This document shows positions 46,932 through 56,098 of a stretch of DNA of 64,000 nucleotides, piece by piece (the stretch's first letter is position 1; every line of letters begins with the position of its first letter). Origin of the DNA: Allopontixanthobacter confluentis (GTDB lineage Bacteria > Pseudomonadota > Alphaproteobacteria > Sphingomonadales > Sphingomonadaceae); the NCBI RefSeq assembly GCF_009827615.1, contig NZ_WTYU01000001.1:48501-112500 (forward strand), in the 5' to 3' direction. The notes under the pieces were generated by a model. The model searched no databases. It saw only the letters and a list, made by a program, of their open reading frames with translations, and had not been told where the DNA came from. A program made the translations under genes and the position numbers.

Positions 46932-47579
46932 TCAGTCGTAACTGACCTGGATCGGCACGCGTCCGCGCAAATTACCGCCCACCGCAATGGCCTGGCTGGT
47001 GAACAGGGTGCCGGTGAAATGGAACACCAGCGTCCCTGATGTATCAAGCATGGGCAGGGCGGAAAGATCGGTCACGAAGTCTCGCAATTCCGCTTCTCCG
47101 CCCGCCGGATCGCGCATGATGATGCTGGCCGGAAAATCCACCCGGACTGGCCTGAGGGGGCTGCCCTGAATGACTGCGCGGCCCTGCACGGACATGCCGC
47201 CCAGATCATCAAGGTTGCCAATAATTGTTTTGCTGCCGGTCTGCAGGTCGATCAGCACACTGCCAATGCCATCACCGATTTTGACCAGCCGGCCAAAATT
47301 GATGTCGCTTTGCACCGTCAGGGCAATCTGGTTGCTGCCGCCATTGCCGCCGCCGACGCCATTATTGCCATTGCCGTTACCACCAGCGCCGTTCCCGTTG
47401 CCATTGCCCGGCGTGAGGGGCGGGCTGGTGACCGGGCCATTATTGGGCCTGCCGCCGCCATCGCCATTGGGCGGCAGATTGGTGTCGCAGAACCGGCATT
47501 TGCCCTGCGCTGCGGCCGGTTGGGCCGGCAGCAACAGGAGCATCATAGCCACAAGCAGGATCGAGGCGAACCTATACAT
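46932..47579 (-). CDS. DUF4402-like secreted protein
   Basis: The 215-residue protein has a signal peptide ending at PAAAQG (about 25), a Gly/Asn-rich low-complexity stretch of GNGN units (about 55-80), then a beta-rich DUF4402-type domain beginning with LTVQSDINFGRLVKI and ending GRVPIQVSYD. The family is exported and related to fimbrial-type domains; its function is unknown. Confidence 0.8.
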   Translation of the reverse strand: MYRFASILLVAMMLLLLPAQPAAAQGKCRFCDTNLPPNGDGGGRPNNGPVTSPPLTPGNGNGNGAGGNGNGNNGVGGGNGGSNQIALTVQSDINFGRLVKIGDGIGSVLIDLQTGSKTIIGNLDDLGGMSVQGRAVIQGSPLRPVRVDFPASIIMRDPAGGEAELRDFVTDLSALPMLDTSGTLVFHFTGTLFTSQAIAVGGNLRGRVPIQVSYD

Positions 47580-47642
47580 CAGCCCGCTATGCCAAATCAG
47601 GGTTAACGAAGGGTAAGTATTACCCCTGATGCCAGTTCAATC

Positions 47643-48365
47643 CTAGCCGAACACGGCGTAAAGGCTGCGCCCTTCGCGCTTGAGCCATTGGTTGGCACTG
47701 GCCAGATCACCATCGAAAATGCGGTCAAGCACTGCGTGGAATTGCGGGCCGTGGTCGAAATGCAGCAGATGCGCCACTTCATGCGCGACCACTGAACGGC
47801 GCACAGCCGCAGGTGCCTGCACCAGCCGCCAGTTGATCCGCACTGTGCCGCTGGTGGAACAACTGCCCCAGCGCCGCTGCGCGCGGGACAGGCGCAGATC
47901 AGGCGTGGCAACATTGGCCGCCCGGCAATAATGTTCCAGATCAGTCGCCATCAGGCGCAAGGCTTCGCTTTCCAGCCATCGTTGCAGGCGCGGGCCCACG
48001 CTTTCACCCGGACCGCCGATGCTGACCATATCGCCATCCAGGACAGGTTTGCGCGGCGCGGCGCTGGACCAGACGATGTCGAGGGGGCGGCCACAATAGT
48101 GCAACGTGCCGCCCGGGGCTGCGGGTCTGGCGGTGGGCAATGCTTCAATCTGGCGGGCCAGCCAGTCAGCCCGGCTGTTGGCAAAGGCGATGGCATCAGC
48201 CGTCTGCCCCCAGCGCGGCAGCGTAACGCGCGCTTCGCTGCCATCGGGCGCGATCCGCAGCACCACCCGTTTGGCAGTGGGGTGACGTTTTATCGCAATC
48301 GGCAGGGTTATATCGCCCAGCTGCACGCTGGGTTGCTGCTGTTCGCGGCGCAGCCAGCCAATCAT
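47643..48365 (-). CDS. YgjP-like zinc metallopeptidase-fold protein
   Basis: The 240-residue protein has VVAHEVAHLLHFDHGPQFH (HExxH-type: His-Glu-Val-Ala-His near 187-191, downstream His) and LSRAQRRWGSCSTSGTVRINWRL, the DUF45/YgjP pattern. The reaction is unproven in most relatives. The start overlaps the UPF0260 stop (ATGA). Confidence 0.9.
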   Translation of the reverse strand: MIGWLRREQQQPSVQLGDITLPIAIKRHPTAKRVVLRIAPDGSEARVTLPRWGQTADAIAFANSRADWLARQIEALPTARPAAPGGTLHYCGRPLDIVWSSAAPRKPVLDGDMVSIGGPGESVGPRLQRWLESEALRLMATDLEHYCRAANVATPDLRLSRAQRRWGSCSTSGTVRINWRLVQAPAAVRRSVVAHEVAHLLHFDHGPQFHAVLDRIFDGDLASANQWLKREGRSLYAVFG

Positions 48366-48805
48366 GGCGTTTCCCATTCCACGATGTGATGTTCCAGCGG
48401 CCCTGCCACCAACTCGCTCACCACGCGCCCGGCAACAGATACGCCCGCATGCATCACGGATTCGCGATTACCTGAAATGAGGTAATGCCAGTCGCGCAGG
48501 GGTTTTCCTTCATGCCGCAGCCGGTAGGCGCAGCTTTCCGGCAACCACGGCACTTCGCCGACAATCTTGATGGTCAAGCGCATGCAATCCGGCACGAACG
48601 CCTTGCGATTGCGATAGTCGCTGCATTGCGCGGTGCGGGTGTCCAGCAATTTGCACGCGACATTGGTATGTTCGACCTGACCTGTATCCGGGTCTTCGAT
48701 CTTGTGAAGGCAGCAGCGCCCGCACCCGTCGCACAGGGCTTCCCATTCCGCGCGATTGAGGTCTGCCAGCGGCAATTCCCAGAATGTGTCACGCAAACCG
48801 TTCAT
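48362..48805 (-). CDS. UPF0260 (YcgN/YkgJ) cysteine-cluster protein
   Basis: The 147-residue protein has CDGCGRCCLHK near residue 28, then later Cys in VACKLLD, QCSDYRN and PDCMRL, a metal or Fe-S cluster pattern shared with YkgJ. Function is unknown. It overlaps both SCO1 upstream and the peptidase downstream by four bases. Confidence 0.92.
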   Translation of the reverse strand: MNGLRDTFWELPLADLNRAEWEALCDGCGRCCLHKIEDPDTGQVEHTNVACKLLDTRTAQCSDYRNRKAFVPDCMRLTIKIVGEVPWLPESCAYRLRHEGKPLRDWHYLISGNRESVMHAGVSVAGRVVSELVAGPLEHHIVEWETP

Positions 48806-49437
48806 CGGACCCATTTTTCCAGCTCGGCTGCCACAGCTTCCGGGCCAAGGTCGGTCGGCAGGGTGGCAATCGGCTTGCCATCGGGGCCAAACAGATAGGT
48901 GATGTTGGAATGATCCATCAGGTAATTGCCGCTATCGGGCGTTTCACCCTTGGAATAGAACACCCGGAACGCATCCGCCGCAGATTTGACCTGGGTCGGT
49001 GTTCCGGTCAGCCCGATCAGCCGGGGATGGAAATTGCCGATGAATTCCGCGACCACTGCCGGCGTGTCGCGTTCAGGATCAATTGTGATGAAAACCGGCT
49101 GGATGCTGGCGCCGCGATCCGGATAGGCTTTTTCAAAATCCGCCAGACCACGCGACATTCGCTGCACATCGGTCGGGCAGACATCCGGGCAATAGGCATA
49201 GCCGAAATAGACAATCGCATATTTTCCCCTGAAATCCGCCCAGCGCACCGCTTTGCCTGCTGTATCGACCAGTTCGAACGGGCCGCCGATGGACGCGCCG
49301 AACAAGGGCGCTTCTTCAGGCTTGGGGGAAGCTGCCGGGCCGCACGCAGCAAGGCCAAGGCACAAGGATGCGATCAACGCAGAGACGGATCGCTTGATGG
49401 CGTGGTGGAAGGTGTGGGGCATAGCGTGGCGGTTCAT
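48802..49437 (-). CDS. SCO1/SenC copper chaperone, lipoprotein
   Basis: The 211-residue protein has a signal with a lipobox CLGLAAC (Cys near 32), then the thioredoxin-like SCO fold with the copper site CPDVC and His in MDHSNITYLF. It delivers copper to the CuA site of cytochrome oxidase in the periplasm. The start may instead be Met at 49422. It heads the operon with UPF0260 and YgjP. Confidence 0.93.
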   Translation of the reverse strand: MNRHAMPHTFHHAIKRSVSALIASLCLGLAACGPAASPKPEEAPLFGASIGGPFELVDTAGKAVRWADFRGKYAIVYFGYAYCPDVCPTDVQRMSRGLADFEKAYPDRGASIQPVFITIDPERDTPAVVAEFIGNFHPRLIGLTGTPTQVKSAADAFRVFYSKGETPDSGNYLMDHSNITYLFGPDGKPIATLPTDLGPEAVAAELEKWVR

Positions 49438-49504
49438 GCTCTGCTAACCGTTGGTGAGCAAGAGGCGACTCTGCCCCTGTAGACATTATTTTGGAGAGGG
49501 AACA

Positions 49505-50125
49505 ATGGCGAGAGCCGTTTTCCGAAGTGCAATTCTGGCGGTGACGCTGGCCGCTGGCATATCGGGTGCCCCGTTGGCAGCGCAGATGTTTTCTGATGGC
49601 TATCAGTTCCTGAAATCCGTGAAGGACCGCGAGGGTGATGCTGTCACCAATGCGTTGAACGAAACCAATTCCGCCATCATCAATACGCGGGACAAGGTCT
49701 CTGGCGAAACCGCGGTCCACATTGTGACCCAGCGGCGCGATGCCTTGTGGATCCGCTTTCTCACCAGCCGCGGCGCAAACCCCAACATCGCTGACAAGGA
49801 CGGGGTGACGCCGCTGATGATTGCAGTGAACCTGGGTTTCTTCGAAGGGGTGGAAGCCCTGCTGGAAGCAGGCGCAATGGTTGATGTGACCAACAGCACC
49901 GGCGAAACGCCGCTTATTTCGGCAGTTCACCGGCGCGAAATTCCGATGATCCGTTTGCTGCTGGCAAAGGGCGCAAACCCTGACCGGAGCGATAATTCAG
50001 GCCGCTCCGCACGCAATTATGCCGCGCTGCAAACAGCCGGATCGCGGATTCTGGCCGAATTCGAACAGGCCGACAAGGACCGCAAACAGGTCAGCACTGG
50101 CCCATCCTACGGACCAAGCCGTTAG
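49505..50125 (+). CDS. secreted ankyrin-repeat protein
   Basis: The 206-residue protein has a signal peptide (cleavage near APLAAQ), then ankyrin repeats: SGETAVHIVTQRRD, GVTPLMIAVNLGF, TGETPLISAVHRREIPMIRLLLAKGANPDRSD and SGRSARNYA. It is a periplasmic protein-binding scaffold of unknown partner. The start at 49505 has GGAGAGGG. It lies directly before COQ9 with no gap. Confidence 0.88.
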   Translation: MARAVFRSAILAVTLAAGISGAPLAAQMFSDGYQFLKSVKDREGDAVTNALNETNSAIINTRDKVSGETAVHIVTQRRDALWIRFLTSRGANPNIADKDGVTPLMIAVNLGFFEGVEALLEAGAMVDVTNSTGETPLISAVHRREIPMIRLLLAKGANPDRSDNSGRSARNYAALQTAGSRILAEFEQADKDRKQVSTGPSYGPSR

Positions 50126-50797
50126 ATGGCCGATCAGCCACATTCCATGGCGGATATGACGCTGGATGAATTGCGCCTCACTCTGGCGCCGATGGTGGCA
50201 TCTGCGTCGATTTTCGACGGGTGGAGCGATGCGGCGGTGCGCTCTGCCGCGCAGCAGGGCGGTGTCGATGCTGACGTTGCCCTGCTGGCCTATCCCGACG
50301 GGGCGATGGACATGATTTCCGCCTGGATCGAAACGATTGATCTGGCAATGGCCGATGCCTTGCCTGCCAGCACAATGGCTGCCATGCCCATCCGCGAGCG
50401 GATCCGCAGCCTCGTCCAGTTCAGGCTGGACGCGGTGGCAGGCCTGGAAGAAGCGTTGCGCCGCGCGCTGGCGATTATGGCCATGCCGCAAAATGCGCCG
50501 CGCGCGCTCAAGACTGGGTGGCACAGTGCGGATGTCATGTGGCGTCTGGCAGGCGATGTCGCGACCGATTACAACCATTATACCAAACGCACGATACTCG
50601 CCGGCATCTACGGCGCGACGCTGGCGGTATTTGTGGATGATGACAGCGCCGGAAAATCCGCGACGCGCAGTTTTCTTGACCGGCGCATCGACGGAGTGAT
50701 GAAATTCGAAAAGGCCAAGGCGAAATGGCTGAATTCGGACCGGGAAACCTTCAGCGTAATACGGTTTCTGGGCCGCCTGCGCTATCCCGCACGCTAG
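50126..50797 (+). CDS. COQ9-family protein
   Basis: The 223-residue helical protein has the COQ9 pattern IRERIRSLVQFRLDAV, GWHSADVMWRLAGDVATDYNHYTKRTILAGIY and SFLDRRIDGVMKFEKAK. In eukaryotes COQ9 binds lipids and supports COQ7 in ubiquinone synthesis; alphaproteobacterial homologues are less studied. Its ATG follows the ankyrin gene's TAG directly. Confidence 0.88.
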   Translation: MADQPHSMADMTLDELRLTLAPMVASASIFDGWSDAAVRSAAQQGGVDADVALLAYPDGAMDMISAWIETIDLAMADALPASTMAAMPIRERIRSLVQFRLDAVAGLEEALRRALAIMAMPQNAPRALKTGWHSADVMWRLAGDVATDYNHYTKRTILAGIYGATLAVFVDDDSAGKSATRSFLDRRIDGVMKFEKAKAKWLNSDRETFSVIRFLGRLRYPAR

Positions 50798-50826
50798 GCC
50801 GCCGCCACAAACTTGGCGTTACGTCT

Positions 50827-50845
50827 ATTGAGAATTAGTTGCAAT
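50827..50845. promoter_or_regulatory. Fur-box-like operator before feoAB
   Basis: ATTGAGAATTAGTTGCAAT is a partial palindrome (ATTG/CAAT ends) with the AT-rich core of alphaproteobacterial Fur boxes. It is 30-48 bp upstream of the feoA start, so iron repression is expected. Confidence 0.55.
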
Positions 50846-50874
50846 TGCGCCTGCGGTCTGGCAGCGGGCTGATC

Positions 50875-51114
50875 ATGAAACTCGATGCCCTGGAACGCGG
50901 TAGACGCGCCACGATCACCTCGGTCGACTGGGATGCGATTGCGCCCGACGAAGGCAAGCGCTTGCGGGCGCTGGGGCTGGATGAAGGCGCGCGAACCGCA
51001 ATTGCCCACAGGGGTGTGTTCGGCGGGCGTGACCCGATTGCGGTGATGGTTGGCCGGATGACCATTGCCATCCGCCGTGTTCACGCCGCTGCCATGGTGG
51101 TGGAACCGGCATGA
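50875..51114 (+). CDS. feoA: FeoA ferrous iron transport protein
   Basis: The 79-residue SH3-like protein starts MKLDALERGRRATITSV and has RLRALGLDEGARTAIAHRG and DPIAVMVGRMTIAIRR, the FeoA pattern. It modulates FeoB. The start at 50875 matches homologues; its stop overlaps the feoB ATG (ATGA). Confidence 0.95.
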   Translation: MKLDALERGRRATITSVDWDAIAPDEGKRLRALGLDEGARTAIAHRGVFGGRDPIAVMVGRMTIAIRRVHAAAMVVEPA

Positions 51115-52964
51115 ACGCCCCGCGCAAGGCCGCGCTTGTCGGCAACCCCAATGCCGGCAAAAGCGCCCTGTTCAACGCGCTGACCGGCGCGCGGCAGAAA
51201 ATCGCCAATTATCCCGGCGTCACGGTGGAGCGTAAAGCGGGCCGTCTGGTGCTGGGCAGCGGCGAAGAAATCGAACTGATCGATCTTCCCGGCTCCTATT
51301 CTTTTGATGCGACCAGCCCTGACGAAGAAGTGACCCGGGCGCTGGTGCATGGCGAATTTCAGGGTGAAAGCGCGCCTGATGTGATGGTGCTGGTGCTGGA
51401 TGCCGCCAATCTGGAACAGCATCTGGTCTTTGCGCAGGAAGTGATCGAACTGGGGCGGCCTACGGTGGTCGCGCTCAACATGGTTGATCTGGCACAGCGC
51501 GACGGGCTGACGCTGGACCCTGATGCCCTGTCGCAGGCGCTGGGTGTGCCCGTAGTTCCCACCGTGGCCGTGCGGCGCAAGGGGCTGGCAGAACTGACTG
51601 CTGCCATCGCCAGCGCCGAAGCCGATGCAATGGCGGATGATATGGCGCACCCGCGCCCGCATCTGACCTTGCCCGAACGCCGCCTGGCTGCGCGCAACAT
51701 TGCCAAGGCAGCCATTCTTTCGCAAAGCACAACGCGCCGCCTTCATGCGGGACTGGACCGCATCCTGCTGCATCCATGGCTTGGCCCGCCCATTCTTTTT
51801 GCGCTGCTGTTTGTCATATTTCAGGCGGTTTTTGCCTGGGCCACGCCATTTGCAGATGGTCTGGAAGCGCTGGCAGGGTTGTTGGCAGGACTGGTGAACA
51901 CCGCCGTTCCTGCCGGTATCTTCAGGGATTTTCTGACCGAAGGGGTCATTGCCGGGGTGGGCGGCGTAGTGGTTTTCCTGCCGCAGATCGTGATCCTGTT
52001 TGCCTTTATCCTGATGATGGAAGCGACCGGATACATGGCGCGCGCTGCCTTTATCATGGACCGGATGATGGCCAGCGTCGGGCTGTCAGGCCGCAGTTTC
52101 ATTCCGCTTCTGTCCAGTTTTGCCTGCGCCATTCCCGGCATCATGGCCACCCGCAGCATTGCTGACCCCAAGGACCGGCTGACCACCATCCTGATTGCCC
52201 CGCTGATGACCTGTTCCGCCCGCCTGCCGGTCTATGGCGTGGTGATTGCAGCGGTCATTCCCAACATCAAGGTGTGGGGGGCTATCGGCTTGCAGGGGCT
52301 GGTGCTGTTTGCGCTGTATGTCGCAGGGATCGTCGGCGCGATGGTGGTGGCACTGGTGTTGCGCCGGTCTGTGACGGCGGGGCGTGCCAGCGGTTTCATC
52401 ATGGAATTGCCGCGCTATCAATTGCCGCGCCTGCGCGACCTGGCAATTGGCCTGTGGCAACGTGCGTGGGTGTTCCTGCGCCGGGCAGGTACGATCATTT
52501 TTGCAGCCACCGTTGTTTTGTGGGTGCTGCTGACTTTCCCTCAGGCAGAACCGGGCGAAAGCCAGCTTGATGTCTCTGTCGCGGGCAAGATTGCGACAGC
52601 CATGCACGTTGCCTTTGAACCGATCGGGTTCAATCGCGAAATGACGCTGGCGCTGGTGCCGGCAATGGCGGCGCGCGAAGTGGCCGTGGCATCGCTTGCG
52701 ACCACTTATGCAGTCGACACCGAAGACGAAGCGCAGACAGAACAGGCGCTGCGGGAACAGATCGCCTCCCGCTGGAGCCTGCCGACCGCGCTCGCTTTTC
52801 TGGCATGGTTCGTTTTTGCGCCGCAGTGCCTGTCGACGATTGCCGTGGCACGGCGCGAAACAAATGGCTGGAAATGGCCGGTCTTCATGTTGGCCTATCT
52901 GTTCGCCCTGGCCTATGTTTTTGCCGGCATCACATTCTGGGCAGCAACTGCGCTGGGGCTTTAG
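51111..52964 (+). CDS. feoB: FeoB ferrous iron transporter
   Basis: The 617-residue protein has an N-terminal G domain with GNPNAGKSALFNAL, IELIDLPGSYSFDATSPDE and NMVD, then about eight helices with gate motifs MEATGYMARAAFIMDRMM and PLLSSFACAIPGIMATR, and the second gate MAAREVAVASLATTYA. It imports Fe2+ across the inner membrane. It is shorter than E. coli FeoB (773), which is common in alphaproteobacteria. Confidence 0.96.
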   Translation: MNAPRKAALVGNPNAGKSALFNALTGARQKIANYPGVTVERKAGRLVLGSGEEIELIDLPGSYSFDATSPDEEVTRALVHGEFQGESAPDVMVLVLDAANLEQHLVFAQEVIELGRPTVVALNMVDLAQRDGLTLDPDALSQALGVPVVPTVAVRRKGLAELTAAIASAEADAMADDMAHPRPHLTLPERRLAARNIAKAAILSQSTTRRLHAGLDRILLHPWLGPPILFALLFVIFQAVFAWATPFADGLEALAGLLAGLVNTAVPAGIFRDFLTEGVIAGVGGVVVFLPQIVILFAFILMMEATGYMARAAFIMDRMMASVGLSGRSFIPLLSSFACAIPGIMATRSIADPKDRLTTILIAPLMTCSARLPVYGVVIAAVIPNIKVWGAIGLQGLVLFALYVAGIVGAMVVALVLRRSVTAGRASGFIMELPRYQLPRLRDLAIGLWQRAWVFLRRAGTIIFAATVVLWVLLTFPQAEPGESQLDVSVAGKIATAMHVAFEPIGFNREMTLALVPAMAAREVAVASLATTYAVDTEDEAQTEQALREQIASRWSLPTALAFLAWFVFAPQCLSTIAVARRETNGWKWPVFMLAYLFALAYVFAGITFWAATALGL

Positions 52965-53059
52965 CTGTGTTCAAAGCAAAAAAAGCGCGTCGCGCGCCTA
53001 GCCCGCTCGATGCTGATTGGCTAACCCTGCTGGCAACAGATTCGTAAGGACATTGGATA

Positions 53060-53638
53060 ATGGCAGGTAGTCTCAACAAGGTAATGCTGATCGGCAATCT
53101 GGGGGCTGATCCCGAAATCCGCAGCTTCCAGAATGGCGGCAAGGTGTGCAACCTGCGCATCGCGACTTCCGAACAGTGGAAAGACAAAACCTCTGGCGAG
53201 CGGCAGGAACGCACGGAATGGCACACGGTCGCCATTTTCTCCGAAGGTCTGGTGAATGTCGCTGAACGTTTTCTGCGGAAAGGTAGCAAGGTCTATGTCG
53301 AAGGCCAGTTGCAGACCCGTAAATGGCAGGACCAGCAGGGCGCTGACCGTTATTCCACCGAAGTGGTGCTGCGCGGTTTCAACGGCACGCTGACCATGCT
53401 GGACGGTCCCGGCGGCGGTCAGGGCGGCGGGCAAGGTGGCGGCCAGGGCGGTTCTCAGGGCGGAAGCAGTAACTGGAACCAGGGCGGCGGCAGCAGCGGC
53501 GGTTCTGGCGGTGGCGGGGGTTCAGGCGGCTCCGGCGGTTGGAACCAGGGCGGCGGCAATGGCGGCGGCGGTGGTTCTGGCGGCAGTTCTGGCGGCGGCG
53601 CCAATTACGACGATCTGGATGACGACATCCCATTCTGA
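53060..53638 (+). CDS. ssb: single-stranded DNA-binding protein
   Basis: The 192-residue protein has an OB-fold (1-115: [47 protein letters not shown]), a Gly/Gln/Ser linker (about 115-180) made of GGGQGGG and GGSGG steps with two WNQGGG copies, and the acidic tip DDDIPF that binds partner enzymes. The ATG follows AAGGA. A terminator lies after the stop. Confidence 0.97.
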   Translation: MAGSLNKVMLIGNLGADPEIRSFQNGGKVCNLRIATSEQWKDKTSGERQERTEWHTVAIFSEGLVNVAERFLRKGSKVYVEGQLQTRKWQDQQGADRYSTEVVLRGFNGTLTMLDGPGGGQGGGQGGGQGGSQGGSSNWNQGGGSSGGSGGGGGSGGSGGWNQGGGNGGGGGSGGSSGGGANYDDLDDDIPF

Positions 53639-53644
53639 TCGCCA

Positions 53645-53670
53645 CCGGTCTGCCGCTCAGGCCGGGTTTT
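53645..53670 (+). terminator. rho-independent-type terminator after ssb
   Basis: CCGGTCTG (53645-53652) pairs with CAGGCCGG (53658-53665) with one G-U pair across a CCGCT loop, then GTTTT. It lies between convergent genes. Confidence 0.75.
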
Positions 53671-53672
53671 AC

Positions 53673-54179
53673 CTATTTCTTCAAAGCGGCTAGTGCCGCA
53701 AACGGGCCGGCGGCGGTCTCATCGAGCAAGCCGGCCTTTTTGCGTGTCTGTTCGGCGCCAGGGCCGCAGGCGAATGGATCTATCGCAAGGCCCAGGCTCT
53801 GCGCCACAGCCTCGCCCAGATCAAAACTGTCACCGGAATAATAGATTTCGTCGCAATCGTCCGCATCCAGCTCCACCTCGTCATCGGCCGGGGCTGCTGT
53901 TTCAGAGACGAAGCGCAAGGTGATTTTTTCATCGATACTGGCAGGCAAATCTTCGCCTGACACAGCGCATTGCTGAACGATATCGGCACGCAAGCGGCCT
54001 TCCGCAGTCACGATATTGCCATTGACCGTCAGGGCCACTTCCGCAGTCAGAAATTTCACTTCGTTGATCAGGAAACGCTGGGCCAGCGCCGCGCGCTCGG
54101 CGGCATTGGCGTCAAGCACGCGGGGTGCCTGCATGATTTGCCGCACCTTCACGATGTGGGTGAATTCGCCCTGTGTCAT
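53673..54179 (-). CDS. DUF177 (YceD-like) protein
   Basis: The 168-residue protein has VALTVNGNIVTAEGRLRADIVQQCAVSGEDLPASIDEK and the acidic EVELDADDCDEIYYSGDSFDLGEAVAQSL, the DUF177 signature. In E. coli the YceD gene is linked to rpmF and 23S rRNA metabolism. Here its start overlaps the cytochrome chaperone gene by four bases. Confidence 0.9.
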   Translation of the reverse strand: MTQGEFTHIVKVRQIMQAPRVLDANAAERAALAQRFLINEVKFLTAEVALTVNGNIVTAEGRLRADIVQQCAVSGEDLPASIDEKITLRFVSETAAPADDEVELDADDCDEIYYSGDSFDLGEAVAQSLGLAIDPFACGPGAEQTRKKAGLLDETAAGPFAALAALKK

Positions 54180-54691
54180 CGCACAATCTCCGCTGCCAGC
54201 AGGCTTTGCGCCGGGATGGTCTCCAATTGGCGGGCCAGTTCGCGCAGCCTCGATGCCAGCGCAGCCGGTGTCGCCCCGTCGGCAAGAGAGATATTGCGGA
54301 CAATGGCATTTTCAAGCGCCGCACCACCTTCTGCAAATGCTTCCCTGAAAGCGCCCAGCCTGCCGCCCATGGCGCTGACCATGCGGCCCATATGTTTGCC
54401 CAGCGCAGGATCGCCAATGCCCTGTTCGCGCAGCTGGCCGTCCATATCATCAACAAACAGTTCAGTAAGCCGCACTGACGGTGTGACCAGCGCCTCGTCC
54501 TGTTCCATCCGCAGCAGCAGCACCGAAAGCACGGTGGTAATCATGTCATACCGCCCCTCGATCGTATCAGGCACGCCGCAGTCGAGATACCATTCAGGCT
54601 CCCGCGCAATGCGGACGGTGCGGTGCCACAGGGGGCGCAAGGCATCCTTGGGGTCGGGCTGGGTGCCCAGCAGGCGAGAAAGAAATGACAT
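54176..54691 (-). CDS. ubiquinol-cytochrome c chaperone family protein
   Basis: The 171-residue protein contains LWHRTVRIAREPEWYLDCGVPDTIEGRYDMITTVLSVLLLRM and TELFVDDMDGQLREQGIGDPALGKHMGRM, the UQCC1/CBP3 fold pattern. Homologues assist cytochrome b assembly. The start at 54691 fits homologues; an in-frame ATG at 54745 would add 18 residues. Confidence 0.9.
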   Translation of the reverse strand: MSFLSRLLGTQPDPKDALRPLWHRTVRIAREPEWYLDCGVPDTIEGRYDMITTVLSVLLLRMEQDEALVTPSVRLTELFVDDMDGQLREQGIGDPALGKHMGRMVSAMGGRLGAFREAFAEGGAALENAIVRNISLADGATPAALASRLRELARQLETIPAQSLLAAEIVR

Positions 54692-54998
54692 GATGCTCGT
54701 TTTTTTTCCGTAAATTGATCTGGCGGCACGCTTGTTAATTGGCAATTCAACCCGCCGGCGGCAGGCCTATGCCCGAAGATCTGCAACAAGCCAGCGATTC
54801 GCGTTACAGCCTCAGGCCAAGGTTGGCTTCGAGGCGGGGTGGGCTTCAAGGCAGGGACAGCGCCATGCCCTTGTGGCTTGGTTCCGATATAGATACAGGG
54901 CCGATATATATACAGGTTCGATATAGTGACAGCTTCGGCAAAACAAAGCGCCGATCTGTTGCCGCGGGCCGCAGCATTTTTGAAAAAGGTTGTTTCAG
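54692..54998. other. 307-bp divergent promoter region with 17-bp repeats
   Basis: No gene is supported here. It separates the cytochrome chaperone operon from bamE and contains a triplet of 17-bp direct repeats close to bamE (54885-54935). Confidence 0.7.
54885..54935. repeat. three tandem 17-bp direct repeats upstream of bamE
   Basis: The units are CGATATAGATACAGGGC (54885-54901), CGATATATATACAGGTT (54902-54918) and CGATATAGTGACAGCTT (54919-54935). The core CGATATA is invariant, followed by a variable four bases and ACAG. The array ends 63 bp before the bamE ATG. The phase of 17 bp is not a helical multiple; it resembles an array of operators or promoter elements. Confidence 0.85.
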
Positions 54999-55472
54999 AT
55001 GAAGGCAGGTAAGGCATTCGGGGCAGGGTTGGTGCTGACAATGGCGCTGGCTGCGGGCGGTTGCTCGTCCATCCGTGAAAGCCGCGGCTATATCGTCGAC
55101 CAGTCGCTGGTTAACGCTGTGCAACCCGGCATCGATAACCGCCAGTCGGTGGAAGGCACGCTTGGCCGGCCAAGTTTCGTCAGCCAGTATGGCACGCCCA
55201 CATGGTATTACATTTCCAGCACCACGGGCCGTAAGCCTTTTGTCAGCCCGCGGATCGAATCGCATTCGGTTCTGGCCGTTCAGTTTGACGCGTCAGGCAA
55301 TGTGGTTTCGGCAGAGCGCAGCGGCGTAAACAAGGTTGCGTTCCTTTCGCCCGATGGCGACCAGACCCCGACATTGGGCCGCGAACGCGGGTTCTTTGAA
55401 GATCTGTTCGGCAATATCGGCCAGGTTGGCGCGCCAGGTGCAGGCCCGGGTGCAGGCGGTCCGGGGCGCTAA
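54999..55472 (+). CDS. bamE: BamE/SmpA-type outer membrane lipoprotein
   Basis: The 157-residue protein has a lipobox LALAAGGC (Cys near residue 22), then GYIVDQSLVNAVQPGIDNRQSVEGTLGRPSF and TPTWYYISSTTGRKPF, the BamE/SmpA fold. It belongs to the outer membrane protein assembly complex. A Gly/Pro-rich tail of about 30 residues is extra. The start at 54999 has AAAGG. Confidence 0.9.
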   Translation: MKAGKAFGAGLVLTMALAAGGCSSIRESRGYIVDQSLVNAVQPGIDNRQSVEGTLGRPSFVSQYGTPTWYYISSTTGRKPFVSPRIESHSVLAVQFDASGNVVSAERSGVNKVAFLSPDGDQTPTLGRERGFFEDLFGNIGQVGAPGAGPGAGGPGR

Positions 55473-55512
55473 GGCGTCTTGATCGCGCAAACCTCGTCCC
55501 CATATCGCCCGG

Positions 55513-56073
55513 ATGGACGATAGCAGACAGGCACACGGGCTGGTGCAATGGCACGGCACAACCATCATTGGCGTGAAAAAGGGCGGCAAGACGGTCATCG
55601 CCGGGGACGGACAAGTCTCCATGGGCAATACCGTCATGAAACCCAATGCGCGCAAGGTGCGGCGGATTGGTGAAGGCGGCACGGTGATTGCCGGGTTCGC
55701 CGGTGCGACAGCCGATGCCTTCACCCTGTTCGAACGGCTGGAGAAAAAGCTGGAACAGCACCGCGGGCAATTGATGCGCGCGGCGGTGGAAATGGCCAAG
55801 GATTGGCGCACCGACAAATATCTCCGCAATCTGGAAGCACTGATGATCGTGGCTGATCGCGAGGTCATGCTGGTGCTGACCGGTAATGGCGATGTGCTGG
55901 AACCCGAAGGCGGCGTTGCGGCAATCGGTTCTGGCGGCAATTATGCGCTATCTGCTGCCCGCGCGCTCGATTCCTATGAAGATGATGCGGAAAAAATCGC
56001 CCGCGCTGCCATGGCAGTGGCGGCAGAAGTCTGCGTCTTCACCAATGACCGCGTGACGGTCGAAACCATCTGA
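55513..56073 (+). CDS. hslV: HslV protease subunit
   Basis: The 186-residue threonine peptidase has the N-terminal pattern [40 protein letters not shown] and [15 protein letters not shown]. The catalytic Thr follows a short processed leader (about 15 residues). It assembles with HslU, encoded 25 bp downstream. Confidence 0.97.
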   Translation: MDDSRQAHGLVQWHGTTIIGVKKGGKTVIAGDGQVSMGNTVMKPNARKVRRIGEGGTVIAGFAGATADAFTLFERLEKKLEQHRGQLMRAAVEMAKDWRTDKYLRNLEALMIVADREVMLVLTGNGDVLEPEGGVAAIGSGGNYALSAARALDSYEDDAEKIARAAMAVAAEVCVFTNDRVTVETI

Positions 56074-56098
56074 TCCTCATTTTCTGGCCAGAAACATC

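Noticed and set aside
53395..53615. repetitive GGCGG tract as a mobile or satellite repeat
   Set aside because: It is the coding sequence of the SSB Gly/Gln/Ser linker and keeps the frame to the DDDIPF end.
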